Part shown: piece after piece, positions 54,296 to 63,345 of the stretch
Numbering within the stretch: the stretch's first letter is position 1
Layout of the letters: every line of letters starts with the position of its first letter
Assembly (NCBI RefSeq): GCF_002994615.1
Contig: NZ_PVNK01000125.1
Span: forward strand, 1-64,000
DNA length: 64,000 nt
Direction: 5' to 3'
Source: Enhygromyxa salina
GTDB lineage: Bacteria > Myxococcota_A > Polyangia > Nannocystales > Nannocystaceae
Program-made: the position numbers and the translations under genes
Notes under the pieces: generated by a model
The model's input: only the letters and a program-made list of their open reading frames with translations
Told to the model about the DNA's origin: nothing
Databases searched by the model: none

Positions 54296-55021
54296 TCAGG
54301 CCCCGAGCGCCGCGGTGATCTTGGGCACGATCGCCTCGGCGACGATCCGGGCCCCGTGGAGGCTGTAGTGGACGCCGTCCTCGGTCCGAACCCGAACATT
54401 CTTGCCCGCGATCTTGGCGAACTCGGCGTAGCCCTCGACCCCGGGCATGAGCCCGCGCGTGGTCAGGTAGTGGCCGTTCGGGCGCGCGGCCATCTCGGCC
54501 TCGTAGATCCCGTTCATCCGCTCCATCCGACCGTCGAGCTTGTTGGACTTCATCTCGGGCATGCCCATCCAGAAGATCTGCTCGCCGCCGGGCGCGACGG
54601 CGTCGGCGAAGGCCTGCACGCGCCTGCGGTATTCGGCGACCCAGCCCGCGTCCTCCCAGCGAGTCCACTTGGGCTTGGCGTCCTCGCCCATGAACAGGGC
54701 CTGGCCGTCGTTGCCGCCGAACATGACCACGACCGCGCTCGGCGAGGAGCGCTGGCAGTAGCGCTTCGCGGCCGCTGGCCAGTCGTAGAAATCGGGGCGC
54801 GCGAGCCCGGACGAGCTCTTGGCGTGGCGCTCGGTCGTGAACCCGGCGTCGGCGAGCGCGGCCTCGATGTTCTTGCCGAGCGCGCCGTGGATCGTGCTGC
54901 CGCCGAGGACCAGGACCTTCGAGCCGCCCGCGCGGGCGCCCCGGGGGAGCAGCGCGGCCGCCAACGCGCCGCCCAAACCGAGGGTGAAGCTTCGCCGATT
55001 CAGGCACACGAACTTCGACAT
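54296..55021 (-). CDS. SGNH/GDSL-like hydrolase (DUF459-like), Tat-exported
   Basis: 241 residues. The Tat signal NRRSFTLGLGGALAAALLP is followed by an SGNH-like domain: LVLGGSTIHGALG (block I with the nucleophile Ser), VVMFGGNDGQ (block III, GxND), and DGVHYSLHGA (block V, Asp-His). The spacing fits DUF459-type periplasmic esterases or O-acetyl-transferring enzymes that modify glycans. ATG 55021; TTAACT seven bases upstream. Convergent with bphP, 4 bp apart. Confidence 0.75.
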   Translation of the reverse strand: MSKFVCLNRRSFTLGLGGALAAALLPRGARAGGSKVLVLGGSTIHGALGKNIEAALADAGFTTERHAKSSSGLARPDFYDWPAAAKRYCQRSSPSAVVVMFGGNDGQALFMGEDAKPKWTRWEDAGWVAEYRRRVQAFADAVAPGGEQIFWMGMPEMKSNKLDGRMERMNGIYEAEMAARPNGHYLTTRGLMPGVEGYAEFAKIAGKNVRVRTEDGVHYSLHGARIVAEAIVPKITAALGA

Positions 55022-55214
55022 GGGCCGGAGTTAAAGACGAAACTGGCGAAAGCGCAAACTCCCGACGAACTCGGCCGTAGTGCAAAGCGAACGCGCGCAC
55101 AATACGCTCACCGCCCTCCCGCACCCGAGTACCCAGCCCCACCGAGCGAGCGAACGCAGCGAGGGCGCGAGCGGCCCTGCGTGGCAAGGTGCAGGGCGCC
55201 CGTGGGGGGCCGGG

Positions 55215-55760
55215 CTAACCCGGATATTCCCAGGCGGCGGTGTCGAGCTCGACGAGGGTCAGCTTGCACGAGCCCGAGGGGATGCCCTCGAGCCGGGCGA
55301 TCCCAAACCGGTTGGTGTGGCCGCGCCTGAGCGATCCGTCGGGGAGCTCGATCTCATACGCGACCCCGCTCACGGGCTGCTCGTCTTCGTCCTCGACGAG
55401 GATCTCGACCCAGTCGTTGGCCTCGACGATGCCCTCGGGCTCGGCGGGGGTGTAGACCGGCGGGGGGGTCGCTACGGGCAGGCCCGGGCTGACGGTCGGC
55501 AGCGGCCGCCGAACGACGACGAGCTCGCCGCGCTCGAATTGCCTGCGCAGCGCAGCCCCGAGCCCGGCGTCGCTCGGCGCCGCGCCCCGATAGCCGGAGC
55601 ACTGCAGCAGCGCCCGCAGCCGATGGACCGACCGATCGGCCAGGGCCGAGCGCAAGAGCCGGTCGAGGGCGCGGGCGTCGAGGGTCACGAGGTCCCCGTC
55701 GATGGCCTCGCCGGGCGAGGGCCGACGCCTGAGCTCATACCCGCGCAGCCAGACACGCAT
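55215..55760 (-). CDS. Protein with C-terminal regulatory-like beta domain, secretion-associated candidate
   Basis: 181 residues. The N-terminal half is helical; a Pro-rich spacer leads to a C-terminal domain NDWVEILVEDEDEQPVSGVA followed by YEIELPDGSL and TNRFGIARLEGIPSG. This beta domain, shaped like the carboxypeptidase-regulatory fold, is common in proteins encoded beside VgrG/PAAR-type effectors; I infer a linking or adaptor role. TAGCTT lies six bases before ATG 55760. It is divergent from the LysM-type gene, so both may share a control region. Confidence 0.55.
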   Translation of the reverse strand: MRVWLRGYELRRRPSPGEAIDGDLVTLDARALDRLLRSALADRSVHRLRALLQCSGYRGAAPSDAGLGAALRRQFERGELVVVRRPLPTVSPGLPVATPPPVYTPAEPEGIVEANDWVEILVEDEDEQPVSGVAYEIELPDGSLRRGHTNRFGIARLEGIPSGSCKLTLVELDTAAWEYPG

Positions 55761-55766
55761 CGTCGC

Positions 55767-55772
55767 AAGCTA
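55767..55772 (-). promoter_or_regulatory. -10-like hexamer TAGCTT (leaderless)
   Basis: Minus strand TAGCTT, 6 nt, ATG 55760. Confidence 0.4.
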
Positions 55773-55894
55773 GCACGGCGCGGCCGCCCGGTCCCGTCGC
55801 CAAGCGATTGACCACTCGCCCGGGACGGTGCGACCATTGAAAGCTCGCTCACGCGAATGACGGGGTTCGCACCCCCCGCGTCGGAGGACCCAAA

Positions 55895-56632
55895 TTGGGC
55901 AAAGGAAGTCGACATACGGCCAGCCAGGGAGACTCGGTCGAGAGCATCGCCTACGCGGCCGGACACACCTGGGAGACCGTCTGGGACGCGCCCGAGAACA
56001 GTGAGCTTCGCGAACTCCGCAGCAGCGCCCACGTGATCCAGCCCGGCGACGAGGTCTACATCCCGCCGCTCGAGCTCCGGACCGAGTCAATCGCGACCGG
56101 CCAGCAGCACAAGATCCGGCGCAAGAGCGTGCCCTCGAAGCTGACCGTGCGCTTCTTGGTCGACGGCGAGCCCCGGGCCGACGCGGCCTACACCTTCTCC
56201 TGCGACGGCGTCGAGCGCAGCGGGACCACCGACGGCGACGGCTGGCTCGAGGAGTCCACCCACCCCCTCGCGACCCTCGCCGAGGTCCGGTTCACGCTCG
56301 AGGCCCCCGAAGATCCCGACCACCTCGAGGAGCCGGCCGACGACGACGCCGAGCCGGCCGACGACGAGCCCGAAGACGAGGAAGAAGACGACGACGCCCC
56401 GCTCGAGGAGGTCTTCCGCTTCGACCTGCGCGAGATGGACCCGAGCTCCGAGCTGTCCGGCGCCCAGGCCCGGCTCCACCTGCTCGGCTACGGCGTCAAC
56501 GGGATCGACGGCGTCCTCGACGAGCCCACGCGCGTGGCCCTGCGCGCGTTCCAAGAAGACAACGAGCTCGACATCACGGGCGAGCTCGACGACGCGACCG
56601 TGGCCAAGCTCGCCGAATTCACCGATGGCTAA
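55895..56632 (+). CDS. LysM-like plus peptidoglycan-binding domain protein
   Basis: 245 residues. The N-terminal QGDSVESIAYAAGHTWETVW and VIQPGDEVYIPP form a LysM-like pattern; the middle has a beta domain (LTVRFLVDGEPRADAAYTFS); an Asp/Glu-rich linker follows; and the C-terminal GAQARLHLLGYGVNGIDGVL to LRAFQEDNELDITGELDDAT is a PG_binding_1 domain. TTG 55895 is the start because GGAGG (55883-55887) lies 7 nt upstream and no ATG/GTG is near. No signal peptide, so it is not exported by Sec; such proteins accompany contractile injection systems. The 3' end overlaps the next gene by 8 bp. Confidence 0.75.
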   Translation: MGKGSRHTASQGDSVESIAYAAGHTWETVWDAPENSELRELRSSAHVIQPGDEVYIPPLELRTESIATGQQHKIRRKSVPSKLTVRFLVDGEPRADAAYTFSCDGVERSGTTDGDGWLEESTHPLATLAEVRFTLEAPEDPDHLEEPADDDAEPADDEPEDEEEDDDAPLEEVFRFDLREMDPSSELSGAQARLHLLGYGVNGIDGVLDEPTRVALRAFQEDNELDITGELDDATVAKLAEFTDG

Positions 56633-57740
56633 GCCAACCCCACTGCCGCCGCCAACCGCCGAAGAGCTCGGCTGGCTACGCCGCGCGCCGCCGACCGACG
56701 CCGAGGGTCGTCGGGTCCCCTGGACCCTGGAGATGCGTCGCGTCAACGAGGTCAAGTGGATCGACGAGGTCGCGCACGACCAGGTCACGCTCTCGCGCGT
56801 GCTGTTCACGGCCACGCACTGGACCGGCCCGGTGTTCCGCAATTGTGTGCTGCGCGACGTCTCCTTCGCCCGCACGACCCTGGCTGGCGCGCGCTTCGAG
56901 GGCGTGGTGTTCGAGCGCTGCAACTTCGAGAGCTCGACGCTCGAGGGCTGCGCGTTCGAAGGCTGCCGCTTCGTCGAGTGCAGCATGCGCTACGTGACCG
57001 CGGTCCGGACCAAGCTGCTCCGCTGTGTGTTCGAGGTCCTGCGCGTCACGGTGCTCGAGCTGCGCGAGTGCGACCTCTCGGGGACCCGGTTCGAAAATTG
57101 CCAGCTCGAGGGCCCCCGCGTGACCCGGGCCCGGGCCGAGACCCTCGACCTGCGCGGCGGCGAGCTGCGCGGGGCCGACTTCACCGCCTGCACGATCGAC
57201 AAGCTCAGCCTCGCGGGCGTCGCGGTCGCGGGCCTGCGCATCATCGACTGCGAGTTCGTCAGCGCCGAGCTCCTCGACGCCCGCGTGGCCGAGCTGTCGA
57301 TCTCCGGGACCAAGGCCCGGCGCCTGACCCTCCGCGGCTGCCCCGAGCTCCCGGGCGCGCGCGTGCTCGACTGCCGGCTCCTCGAGCTGCGCGTCGAGGC
57401 CTGCCCGGCGATCCCCTCGCTGCTCGTCGCGGACTCCGTGCTCGGCGGCCTGATGCTGCGCGACGCCGTGCTCTACGACGCGGCCTTCGAGCGGCTCGAG
57501 GTCCGCGGCGCCTGCCACATCGTCGGCGGCGCGCTCACGGGCGTGTTCTTCAACGGCGGCAGCTGGGCCCAGACCGAGCTCGTCGACGTCGCGCTCAACG
57601 ACTACGTGGCCGTCAACAACGCGCGCTTCGAGCAGCTCGAGCTCGAGCAGCTGCAGGTCGACCCGGCCCTCGACCTTCGGCTTCACGACGACACCTACGG
57701 CGAGGGCTCGATGACCTGGGGGGACGCCCGTGGCTCGTGA
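56625..57740 (+). CDS. Pentapeptide-repeat protein
   Basis: 371 residues built mostly from A(D/N)LXX-type five-residue repeats: FRNCVLRDVSFARTTLAGAR, FEGVVFERCNFESSTLEGC, CDLSGTRFENCQLEGPRV and LRGGELRGADFTACTI. They form a quadrilateral beta-helix of about 300 residues. The first ~45 residues are a non-repeat cap with WLRRAPPTDAEGRRVPW. The start overlaps the LysM gene stop by 8 bp and the stop overlaps the phosphoesterase gene by 11 bp, so the three are tightly coupled. In secretion clusters such proteins act as structural or effector-linked parts; role inferred. Confidence 0.85.
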   Translation: MAKPTPLPPPTAEELGWLRRAPPTDAEGRRVPWTLEMRRVNEVKWIDEVAHDQVTLSRVLFTATHWTGPVFRNCVLRDVSFARTTLAGARFEGVVFERCNFESSTLEGCAFEGCRFVECSMRYVTAVRTKLLRCVFEVLRVTVLELRECDLSGTRFENCQLEGPRVTRARAETLDLRGGELRGADFTACTIDKLSLAGVAVAGLRIIDCEFVSAELLDARVAELSISGTKARRLTLRGCPELPGARVLDCRLLELRVEACPAIPSLLVADSVLGGLMLRDAVLYDAAFERLEVRGACHIVGGALTGVFFNGGSWAQTELVDVALNDYVAVNNARFEQLELEQLQVDPALDLRLHDDTYGEGSMTWGDARGS

Positions 57741-60459
57741 CATCTACAACTTCATCTGGACGCTACCACCCCCGCCGGGCCCGACGATCGGCCCGGTCCC
57801 GCAGCGGAGCATGGCCACGGTCGCGGCCCGCCACGCCAGCACCCGCGGGGTGATCTTGTATCCGGCGTTCATGACCCCGCTGGTCTACATCGAGGGCCAG
57901 GAGGCCGAGCCGTGGCTCGAGCTGCTGATCGCGACCGAGCACCCCCTGACCCGGGCGATGGTCAACGCCCAGCTCAAGATCTCCGCGGGCCTGCGCAGCG
58001 AGAAGCCCGTCAGCACCGCGCCGCTGTTTACGTCCGCGACCGGCAACATCATCGTCGAGTCGGCCGGCGAGGTCTCGGACGACGGCGAGACGATCATCGA
58101 GACCCACTCGAAGTTCGCCGGGATCCTCCACCCCTCGTTTGGCGAGGCGCTGCGCGACAAGCGGGTCCGGCGGGTCTATCGGGTCAAGATCCAGGCCACG
58201 GCGATCCCCTACGTCGCGCCGACGGGCGAGCTCAATTACTCCTTCCTCGAGCGCAAGTGGACCGACTACGCGATGCGCGACGGCGCGGTCACCCGCCTGA
58301 CGCGGAGGGCCCGGGTCGGCCGCGAGCTCAGCGATCTCATGATCCGCGAGATGCTCACGCGCCGCTTCGGCCCCGACAACCGCTCCAACCAAAACAGCAT
58401 CCCGGGCCGCGGTCGCTACGCCTTCCCGATGCACGGCAACACCGTCGACATCCGCAAGGTCGACCCCGAGCAGCCGATCCAGTCCTACCACCCGATGGTC
58501 GTGATGACCGGCGACGACGCCCACGCCCACGTCAACCTCGGCCACGTCTCGGACATCCACATCAACACCCGCTGGCAGATCCTGGGCAAGAGCAACGCCC
58601 GGGTGATCGAGTACGGCGCCGGGCAATACGAGGACGAGTCCCCCGAGATCGGCTCGCTCCTGGCCGAGAACAACCGCAGCTTCCACGCGGTCCTCGGCCG
58701 CCTCGCCGGCAGCGAGGCCGACGCGATCATCGTCGGCGGCGACGTCGTTGACCACATCCGCAACGCCTACGACCCGGGCTGCGTGCTGCGCAGCGACAGC
58801 ACGCCCCGGCAGATCTGGGACGCGATGAACATCGAGGGCGACGCCTACACCGACGCCACCTACCCCGTCGGCCTCGATCTGATCGCCTTCTTCTCGTTCA
58901 TGTACGAGGCGATGACCGTCCACCAAAAGCCGGTGTTCGGGATCACCGGCAACCATGACTGCTACGTCGACGCCTTCGGCATCTCGCCGCGGCTCAACGC
59001 CGAGCTCACCGCCAGCCGGACCAACGAGGGCATCCCCGCCGACCTCAACCTGACCTTCTACGAGGCCCTGCTCGCCTTCGGCCCCAGCGCCGGCTTGCTG
59101 CGCAGCGCGTCGAGCTCCTTCGACGCCGACTGGTTCGACTGGTTCCACCTGGTCCTGACCCCCTTCAACGACTGGTGGTTCAAGTTCCCCAACCAGTCGC
59201 TGGTCGGGCTCGGCTGGGGCACGACCGAGGACCTCATCGACCCCTTCGGCGGTCAGTCGGGCGGTCACCTGCCGCGCTCCGACGACGCGATCTCCGACGC
59301 CCAGCTCGCGCTGCTCCAGCGCGCCGTCGACGAGCGCGGCGATCGCAAGGTCACCTTGACCTCGCACTTCACCTTCTTGAGCTACATCGAGTCGGTGCCC
59401 ATGCACCCTGGCGGGGCCCGGAGCTCGCGCGGGACCTTTCGCCTCAACGAGAACACGTTGGGGACCGAGAGCTACAGCCACTTCGAGATGGGCACCTTCG
59501 AGACCAACCGCGCGACGCTGATGAACATGCTCGCCGGTCGCCAGCTGCAGTGCGTGCTGACCGGGCACTCGCACCGCCGCGGCCTCCACCTGCTCGGCGA
59601 TCGCAACGGCGATGAGATCCCCGCCGATCTCTTCGACACCGACCCGCGCGATCCCTTGAGCCTGTGCCGCATCCCCGCGGGCCTGACCGCCGCCGAGCCG
59701 GCGATCATCGTCTCGGACTCGGGCGGCCCCTACCCCCGCCACAACCGTGACAACGAATTCCTCGGCTGGGGCTCGGACCGCCCCGGCGGGACCCTGGTCC
59801 GCTTCGATCGGGCCGACGGCCGCCTGACCGACGTCCGCACGTTGACCGCGACCCGTCGGCGCAAGGCCCGGGGCGCGGTCGTCATGGACTACGTCGACGT
59901 CTCGTCCGAGGGCGTGTTCAACGACAACCGGATGCAGACCCAGTGGGTCCCGGCCGACGTCGACTCGGGCGCGGCCCCGGCCAGCGCCTCGCCGGTTTGG
60001 TTCATCGACGCCAACTTGACCACCCAGGTCCACTCCACCTGGGGCATGTACATCGAGAAGATCATCTTCGCCGGGCGCCACGGCGATCGCTGGATCCACG
60101 TCGAGTCCACCTACGATCGGGCCCACAACGCCTTCGCGGTCCCGGCCGCGCAGACCGACGACTTCCGGACCTGGGCGCGGCTCGTGCTCCAGCCGACGCG
60201 CTACGTGTCGATCAAGATGGGCTCGCGCAACGGCTTCATCTCGGGCCGCTACGGCTGGGGCAGCCACTGGAACTTCGAAGTCTTCGCCCAGCCGATCTTT
60301 CAACACCAACCCGACGCCCGCGGCCGCATGGTCCGCTTCGTCAGCTATCGAATCTTCCGGCCCCAGCGCGAGATCGCGATCACTGGCCGCGACGTTGCCT
60401 GGCGCGAGGCGCCGAACTTCGACTGGCGGATGGCCAACGACCCCAAGTACGCGGACTGA
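57730..60459 (+). CDS. Very large metallophosphoesterase protein
   Basis: 909 residues. The calcineurin-like phosphoesterase core is complete: HVSDIHIN (D-x-H), IVGGDVVDH (GDxxD), ITGNHDC (GNHD), TSHFTFL (His), and GHSHRRG (GHxH). About 270 residues precede the core, with no recognised domain but a consistent beta-rich pattern (GVILYPAFMTPLVYIEGQEA), and about 230 residues follow it (WFIDANLTTQVHSTWGMYI onward). No signal peptide. GTG 57730 overlaps the pentapeptide gene. It may be a phosphodiesterase effector delivered with the preceding proteins; that is inference from the operon. Confidence 0.75.
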   Translation: MARDIYNFIWTLPPPPGPTIGPVPQRSMATVAARHASTRGVILYPAFMTPLVYIEGQEAEPWLELLIATEHPLTRAMVNAQLKISAGLRSEKPVSTAPLFTSATGNIIVESAGEVSDDGETIIETHSKFAGILHPSFGEALRDKRVRRVYRVKIQATAIPYVAPTGELNYSFLERKWTDYAMRDGAVTRLTRRARVGRELSDLMIREMLTRRFGPDNRSNQNSIPGRGRYAFPMHGNTVDIRKVDPEQPIQSYHPMVVMTGDDAHAHVNLGHVSDIHINTRWQILGKSNARVIEYGAGQYEDESPEIGSLLAENNRSFHAVLGRLAGSEADAIIVGGDVVDHIRNAYDPGCVLRSDSTPRQIWDAMNIEGDAYTDATYPVGLDLIAFFSFMYEAMTVHQKPVFGITGNHDCYVDAFGISPRLNAELTASRTNEGIPADLNLTFYEALLAFGPSAGLLRSASSSFDADWFDWFHLVLTPFNDWWFKFPNQSLVGLGWGTTEDLIDPFGGQSGGHLPRSDDAISDAQLALLQRAVDERGDRKVTLTSHFTFLSYIESVPMHPGGARSSRGTFRLNENTLGTESYSHFEMGTFETNRATLMNMLAGRQLQCVLTGHSHRRGLHLLGDRNGDEIPADLFDTDPRDPLSLCRIPAGLTAAEPAIIVSDSGGPYPRHNRDNEFLGWGSDRPGGTLVRFDRADGRLTDVRTLTATRRRKARGAVVMDYVDVSSEGVFNDNRMQTQWVPADVDSGAAPASASPVWFIDANLTTQVHSTWGMYIEKIIFAGRHGDRWIHVESTYDRAHNAFAVPAAQTDDFRTWARLVLQPTRYVSIKMGSRNGFISGRYGWGSHWNFEVFAQPIFQHQPDARGRMVRFVSYRIFRPQREIAITGRDVAWREAPNFDWRMANDPKYAD

Positions 60460-60789
60460 CCCCCGCGCCTGAGGCCGGCGGACTCACGTCCGCGGCGCCT
60501 TCCTGTTCGGATGTGGGCGCCTACATGCACGCCGGACCGATCAATGCGAGGGGGAGCTCGCGGGCGAACATGTTGCAGCTTGTCGCGGCCGACTACCGGC
60601 CGAGCTTGGTTCCATGTTCACGACCACGATCTTCACCCTCACGCGCTGGGGTGCCCCGACCTCCCCCATGTGCTGCGTCGTGGGCGTGAGCGGCCGAGAG
60701 GCTGTCGAGGGCGATTGTCTTTATCGTCTCCAAGACTCGGGCCTCCGGCCCGACAACCTCGCTCGCCCCGGTCGACAAACGAGGGTGTG
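60460..60789. other. Intergenic region with a stem-loop
   Basis: 330 bases without a supported gene. The hairpin CGGGCC-TCC-GGCCCG at 60738-60752 is a candidate terminator for the minus-strand gene ending at 60790, although no T-run follows it. Confidence 0.45.
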
Positions 60790-62745
60790 TCAGTCACACA
60801 CGCCCTCGGGCCCGTCGCAGTCCCCGGCCCCCGCACAGCTGCCGCTCTCGCACTCGGCGTCGAAGCGACAGGCCTCGCCCGCGACCAGGGCCCCCGGACA
60901 GTAGGGTTCGTCGCACTCGGTCGGCAGCGCGGCGCGGCGCTCGAAGTGCGAGGGCAGCACGGTGATGCCCGACAGCTCCATGTCGTCGACTTCCTCGGCC
61001 GGCCCGCTGCGCTCGCCGCTGGCCCGCTCCCACATCCGCACGAAGTCGTTGGCCGAGTGGCGCAGCGGCTCGACGTCGACGCCGTGCTGGTCGAGATCAT
61101 CGATCAGATCCCCGAGCAAGCCGACGTGCCCGAGGCCCAGGTCGTCGTAGTCCGAGCCGACCGCGCCGAAGCCCTCGAGCCGCTCGTCGCGGGCCTGACA
61201 CTGGGCTTCTTCGGTGAACGAGGCCGAGCACGCGTCCGGCCCGAAGCGCGGGCGGGTCTGCTGAATGAAGCCATTGAAGTCCGAGCCGAGCCCGATCGAG
61301 ACCTTGAGCCCGAGCCGCCCGTAGTCGTAGGCCTGCGCGAACGAGCGCGACGAGCCGTGGCAGGTGTTGGTCACCGCCGAGGGCTCGTAGGTGTTGACCT
61401 CTTCGTGAGCGGTGCGCAGGCCGACCATGCCGCCGGTCTCGCGGACCATGCCGACGATCCACGAGGGCGTGGTCTTCTCTTCCCTGCCCTTGGCCGGGAG
61501 CATGATCTCGCGGAAGTGGGCGTGCGAGAGGTACAGGGGGTAGTAGTCGTGCTCGACCGCGAGCTCGTAGACGTCGCGGGTCAGGGCCTCGGACATGTGC
61601 GCGGTGTCGATCAACATGTCGCGGGCGATCATCTCGCGCAGCAGCGCCTCGCCCTCGGCGGTCAGGCCGTTGACGTTGCGGCAGTTCTCGTCGACGTCGA
61701 AGCCGAGGGTCAGCGCCTGGGTCGTGATGCCGCAGTCGCTGTCGAGATGGCAGCTCTCTTCGAATTGCGCGAGGTGGAAGATGCTGTTGTGCGGCGCGGC
61801 CCCGCCAAAGCGGTTGTCGAGCTGGTGGACGATCTGCAGGGTCCGGACGCCGAGATCGTAGACCTCGTCGAACTGCGCCCTCCAGTCGCCCTCGCCGAAG
61901 ATGTGCGAGGCCTCGATGCTCAAGACCAGCGCGAGCTTGTCCTCCTCGATGATCCGCCGGGCGTCCGCGGCGCTGAGGGCGATCTCGACCCAGTCGTTGG
62001 CGGCGGCGAACTCGTTGGCCTTTTGCAGCTGCACGCGGACGTCGTCCATCTCGTCGCACTGCGGGCGGTCGACGTTGCCGGGCGGGAGCGCGCGACATAG
62101 CCAGTCGAGGGTCACGGCCGAGACAACCTCGATGCGCAGGCCCGAGTCGTAGGCGTCGTGGAGCCAGCCCTCCCAGGACTGCTGGTGGGCGATCGTGTCC
62201 CAGCGCGGCCAGCCCTCGAGCTCGGGCCAGCCGCCGGTTCGGTCCTCGTGAAGTCCCGTGTCGCCCTTGCTGCCGGGGACTTCACCGACGATCTCGGAGA
62301 TCCCGAGGCCGCCGAGGGTCAAGACCGCCTGCAGCAGCGGGACCTGCGAGGCCGCATCTTGGAGCGTCGCGTCGTCGCAGTTCATGAACAAGGGCGCGAG
62401 ATCATCTTGAAGGCGGGCGTGGTCGCCGGGGTCGCCGCCGTCGCACAGCGCGAGCGCGAGCTCGGCTGTGCCGGTCGCCGAGCCGTGGAGCCAGCCGCCG
62501 CCGAAGGCGTCCTCGGCGAACATGTGCAGGTGCAGATCGGCGTAGCCCTCGAGCGGCGGCGGCTCCTGATCCTCGCCGGTCTCGCCGGCGGTCTCGGCGG
62601 TCTCGGCGGTCCCGGCGGTCTCGCTCGCGGCGCCGGTCTCGGCGGGCGCGGAGTCCGGCGTGCACGCCGCCCCGAGCAGCAGCGACGAGCCGAACGCCAA
62701 CGACGATGTGAACGAGTTCAGGTTTATCCGCATGGTCACGCGCAT
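60790..62745 (-). CDS. Amidohydrolase/membrane dipeptidase-like (M19) lipoprotein
   Basis: 651 residues. Lipobox LLGAAC, a Thr/Ala/Glu-rich linker, then an amidohydrolase-type domain: YADLHLHMF (HxH metal ligands), LVLSIEASH, MLIDTAHMSE, YLSHAHF, and VSIGLGSDFNGF, in the order of renal-dipeptidase-type M19 enzymes. Extra Cys pairs (CHLDSDCG, CDEPYC) and a Cys-rich C-terminal tail with CRFDAECESGSC are added. ATG 62745 has TAAGGT six bases upstream. Likely an outer-face hydrolase; the substrate may be a dipeptide, D-amino-acid peptide or lactone. Confidence 0.75.
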   Translation of the reverse strand: MRVTMRINLNSFTSSLAFGSSLLLGAACTPDSAPAETGAASETAGTAETAETAGETGEDQEPPPLEGYADLHLHMFAEDAFGGGWLHGSATGTAELALALCDGGDPGDHARLQDDLAPLFMNCDDATLQDAASQVPLLQAVLTLGGLGISEIVGEVPGSKGDTGLHEDRTGGWPELEGWPRWDTIAHQQSWEGWLHDAYDSGLRIEVVSAVTLDWLCRALPPGNVDRPQCDEMDDVRVQLQKANEFAAANDWVEIALSAADARRIIEEDKLALVLSIEASHIFGEGDWRAQFDEVYDLGVRTLQIVHQLDNRFGGAAPHNSIFHLAQFEESCHLDSDCGITTQALTLGFDVDENCRNVNGLTAEGEALLREMIARDMLIDTAHMSEALTRDVYELAVEHDYYPLYLSHAHFREIMLPAKGREEKTTPSWIVGMVRETGGMVGLRTAHEEVNTYEPSAVTNTCHGSSRSFAQAYDYGRLGLKVSIGLGSDFNGFIQQTRPRFGPDACSASFTEEAQCQARDERLEGFGAVGSDYDDLGLGHVGLLGDLIDDLDQHGVDVEPLRHSANDFVRMWERASGERSGPAEEVDDMELSGITVLPSHFERRAALPTECDEPYCPGALVAGEACRFDAECESGSCAGAGDCDGPEGVCD

Positions 62746-62751
62746 TGCCGC

Positions 62752-62757
62752 ACCTTA
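62752..62757 (-). promoter_or_regulatory. -10-like hexamer TAAGGT (leaderless) of the M19-like lipoprotein
   Basis: Minus strand TAAGGT, 6 nt, ATG 62745. Confidence 0.4.
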
Positions 62758-62850
62758 CATCGAATCTTGCGCGCAATCGTCCGCGGTCGCGGCGACGCGG
62801 CCCACGCCAGACCTTGACGGGCCGCGCGGGGGTGTGCGTGCATACCCCGC

Positions 62851-63345
62851 ATGCGCATCGCTCTGATCGCGGCCGCCTCCGAGAACGACGTGATCGGCCG
62901 AGACAACGATCTGCCCTGGCACCTGCCCGACGATTTTCGCCACTTCAAGCGCACGACCCGGGGCCACCACGTGATCATGGGCCGGCGCACCTGGGAGTCG
63001 CAGGGCAGCAAGCCCCTGGCCAGGCGCGTGAACATCGTCGTGACCTCGCGGCCCGACTACGAGGCGCCGGGGGCCCTCGTCGCGGCCTCGCTCGACCAGG
63101 CCTTCGCGCTCGCCGAGGCCGCGGGCGAGGACGAGGCCTTCGTGATCGGCGGGACCCGGATGTACGCCGAGGCCCTCGCCCGCGCCGATCGCCTCTATCT
63201 GACCCGGGTCCACGCGCAGGTCGAGGGCGACGCACGCTTCCCGAGCTTCGACGCCGCGCAGTGGCGCGAGCTCGATCGCGTCGAGCACCCCGCCGACGAT
63301 CGCCACGCCCACGCGTTCACGATCCTGACCCTCGCGCGCGCCTGA
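62851..63345 (+). CDS. folA: Dihydrofolate reductase
   Basis: 164 residues, standard length. Signature IALIAAASENDVIGRDNDLP, then WHLPDDFRHFKRTTRGHHVI with the active-site Asp, IMGRRTWES, a VVTSRPDY segment and the FVIGGTRMYAEAL nucleotide-binding Gly pair. Reduces dihydrofolate to tetrahydrofolate with NADPH, needed because ThyA (also in the window) oxidises the cofactor. ATG 62851; no Shine-Dalgarno sequence seen. It stands alone between the M19-like gene and the unknown gene at the window end. Confidence 0.95.
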   Translation: MRIALIAAASENDVIGRDNDLPWHLPDDFRHFKRTTRGHHVIMGRRTWESQGSKPLARRVNIVVTSRPDYEAPGALVAASLDQAFALAEAAGEDEAFVIGGTRMYAEALARADRLYLTRVHAQVEGDARFPSFDAAQWRELDRVEHPADDRHAHAFTILTLARA

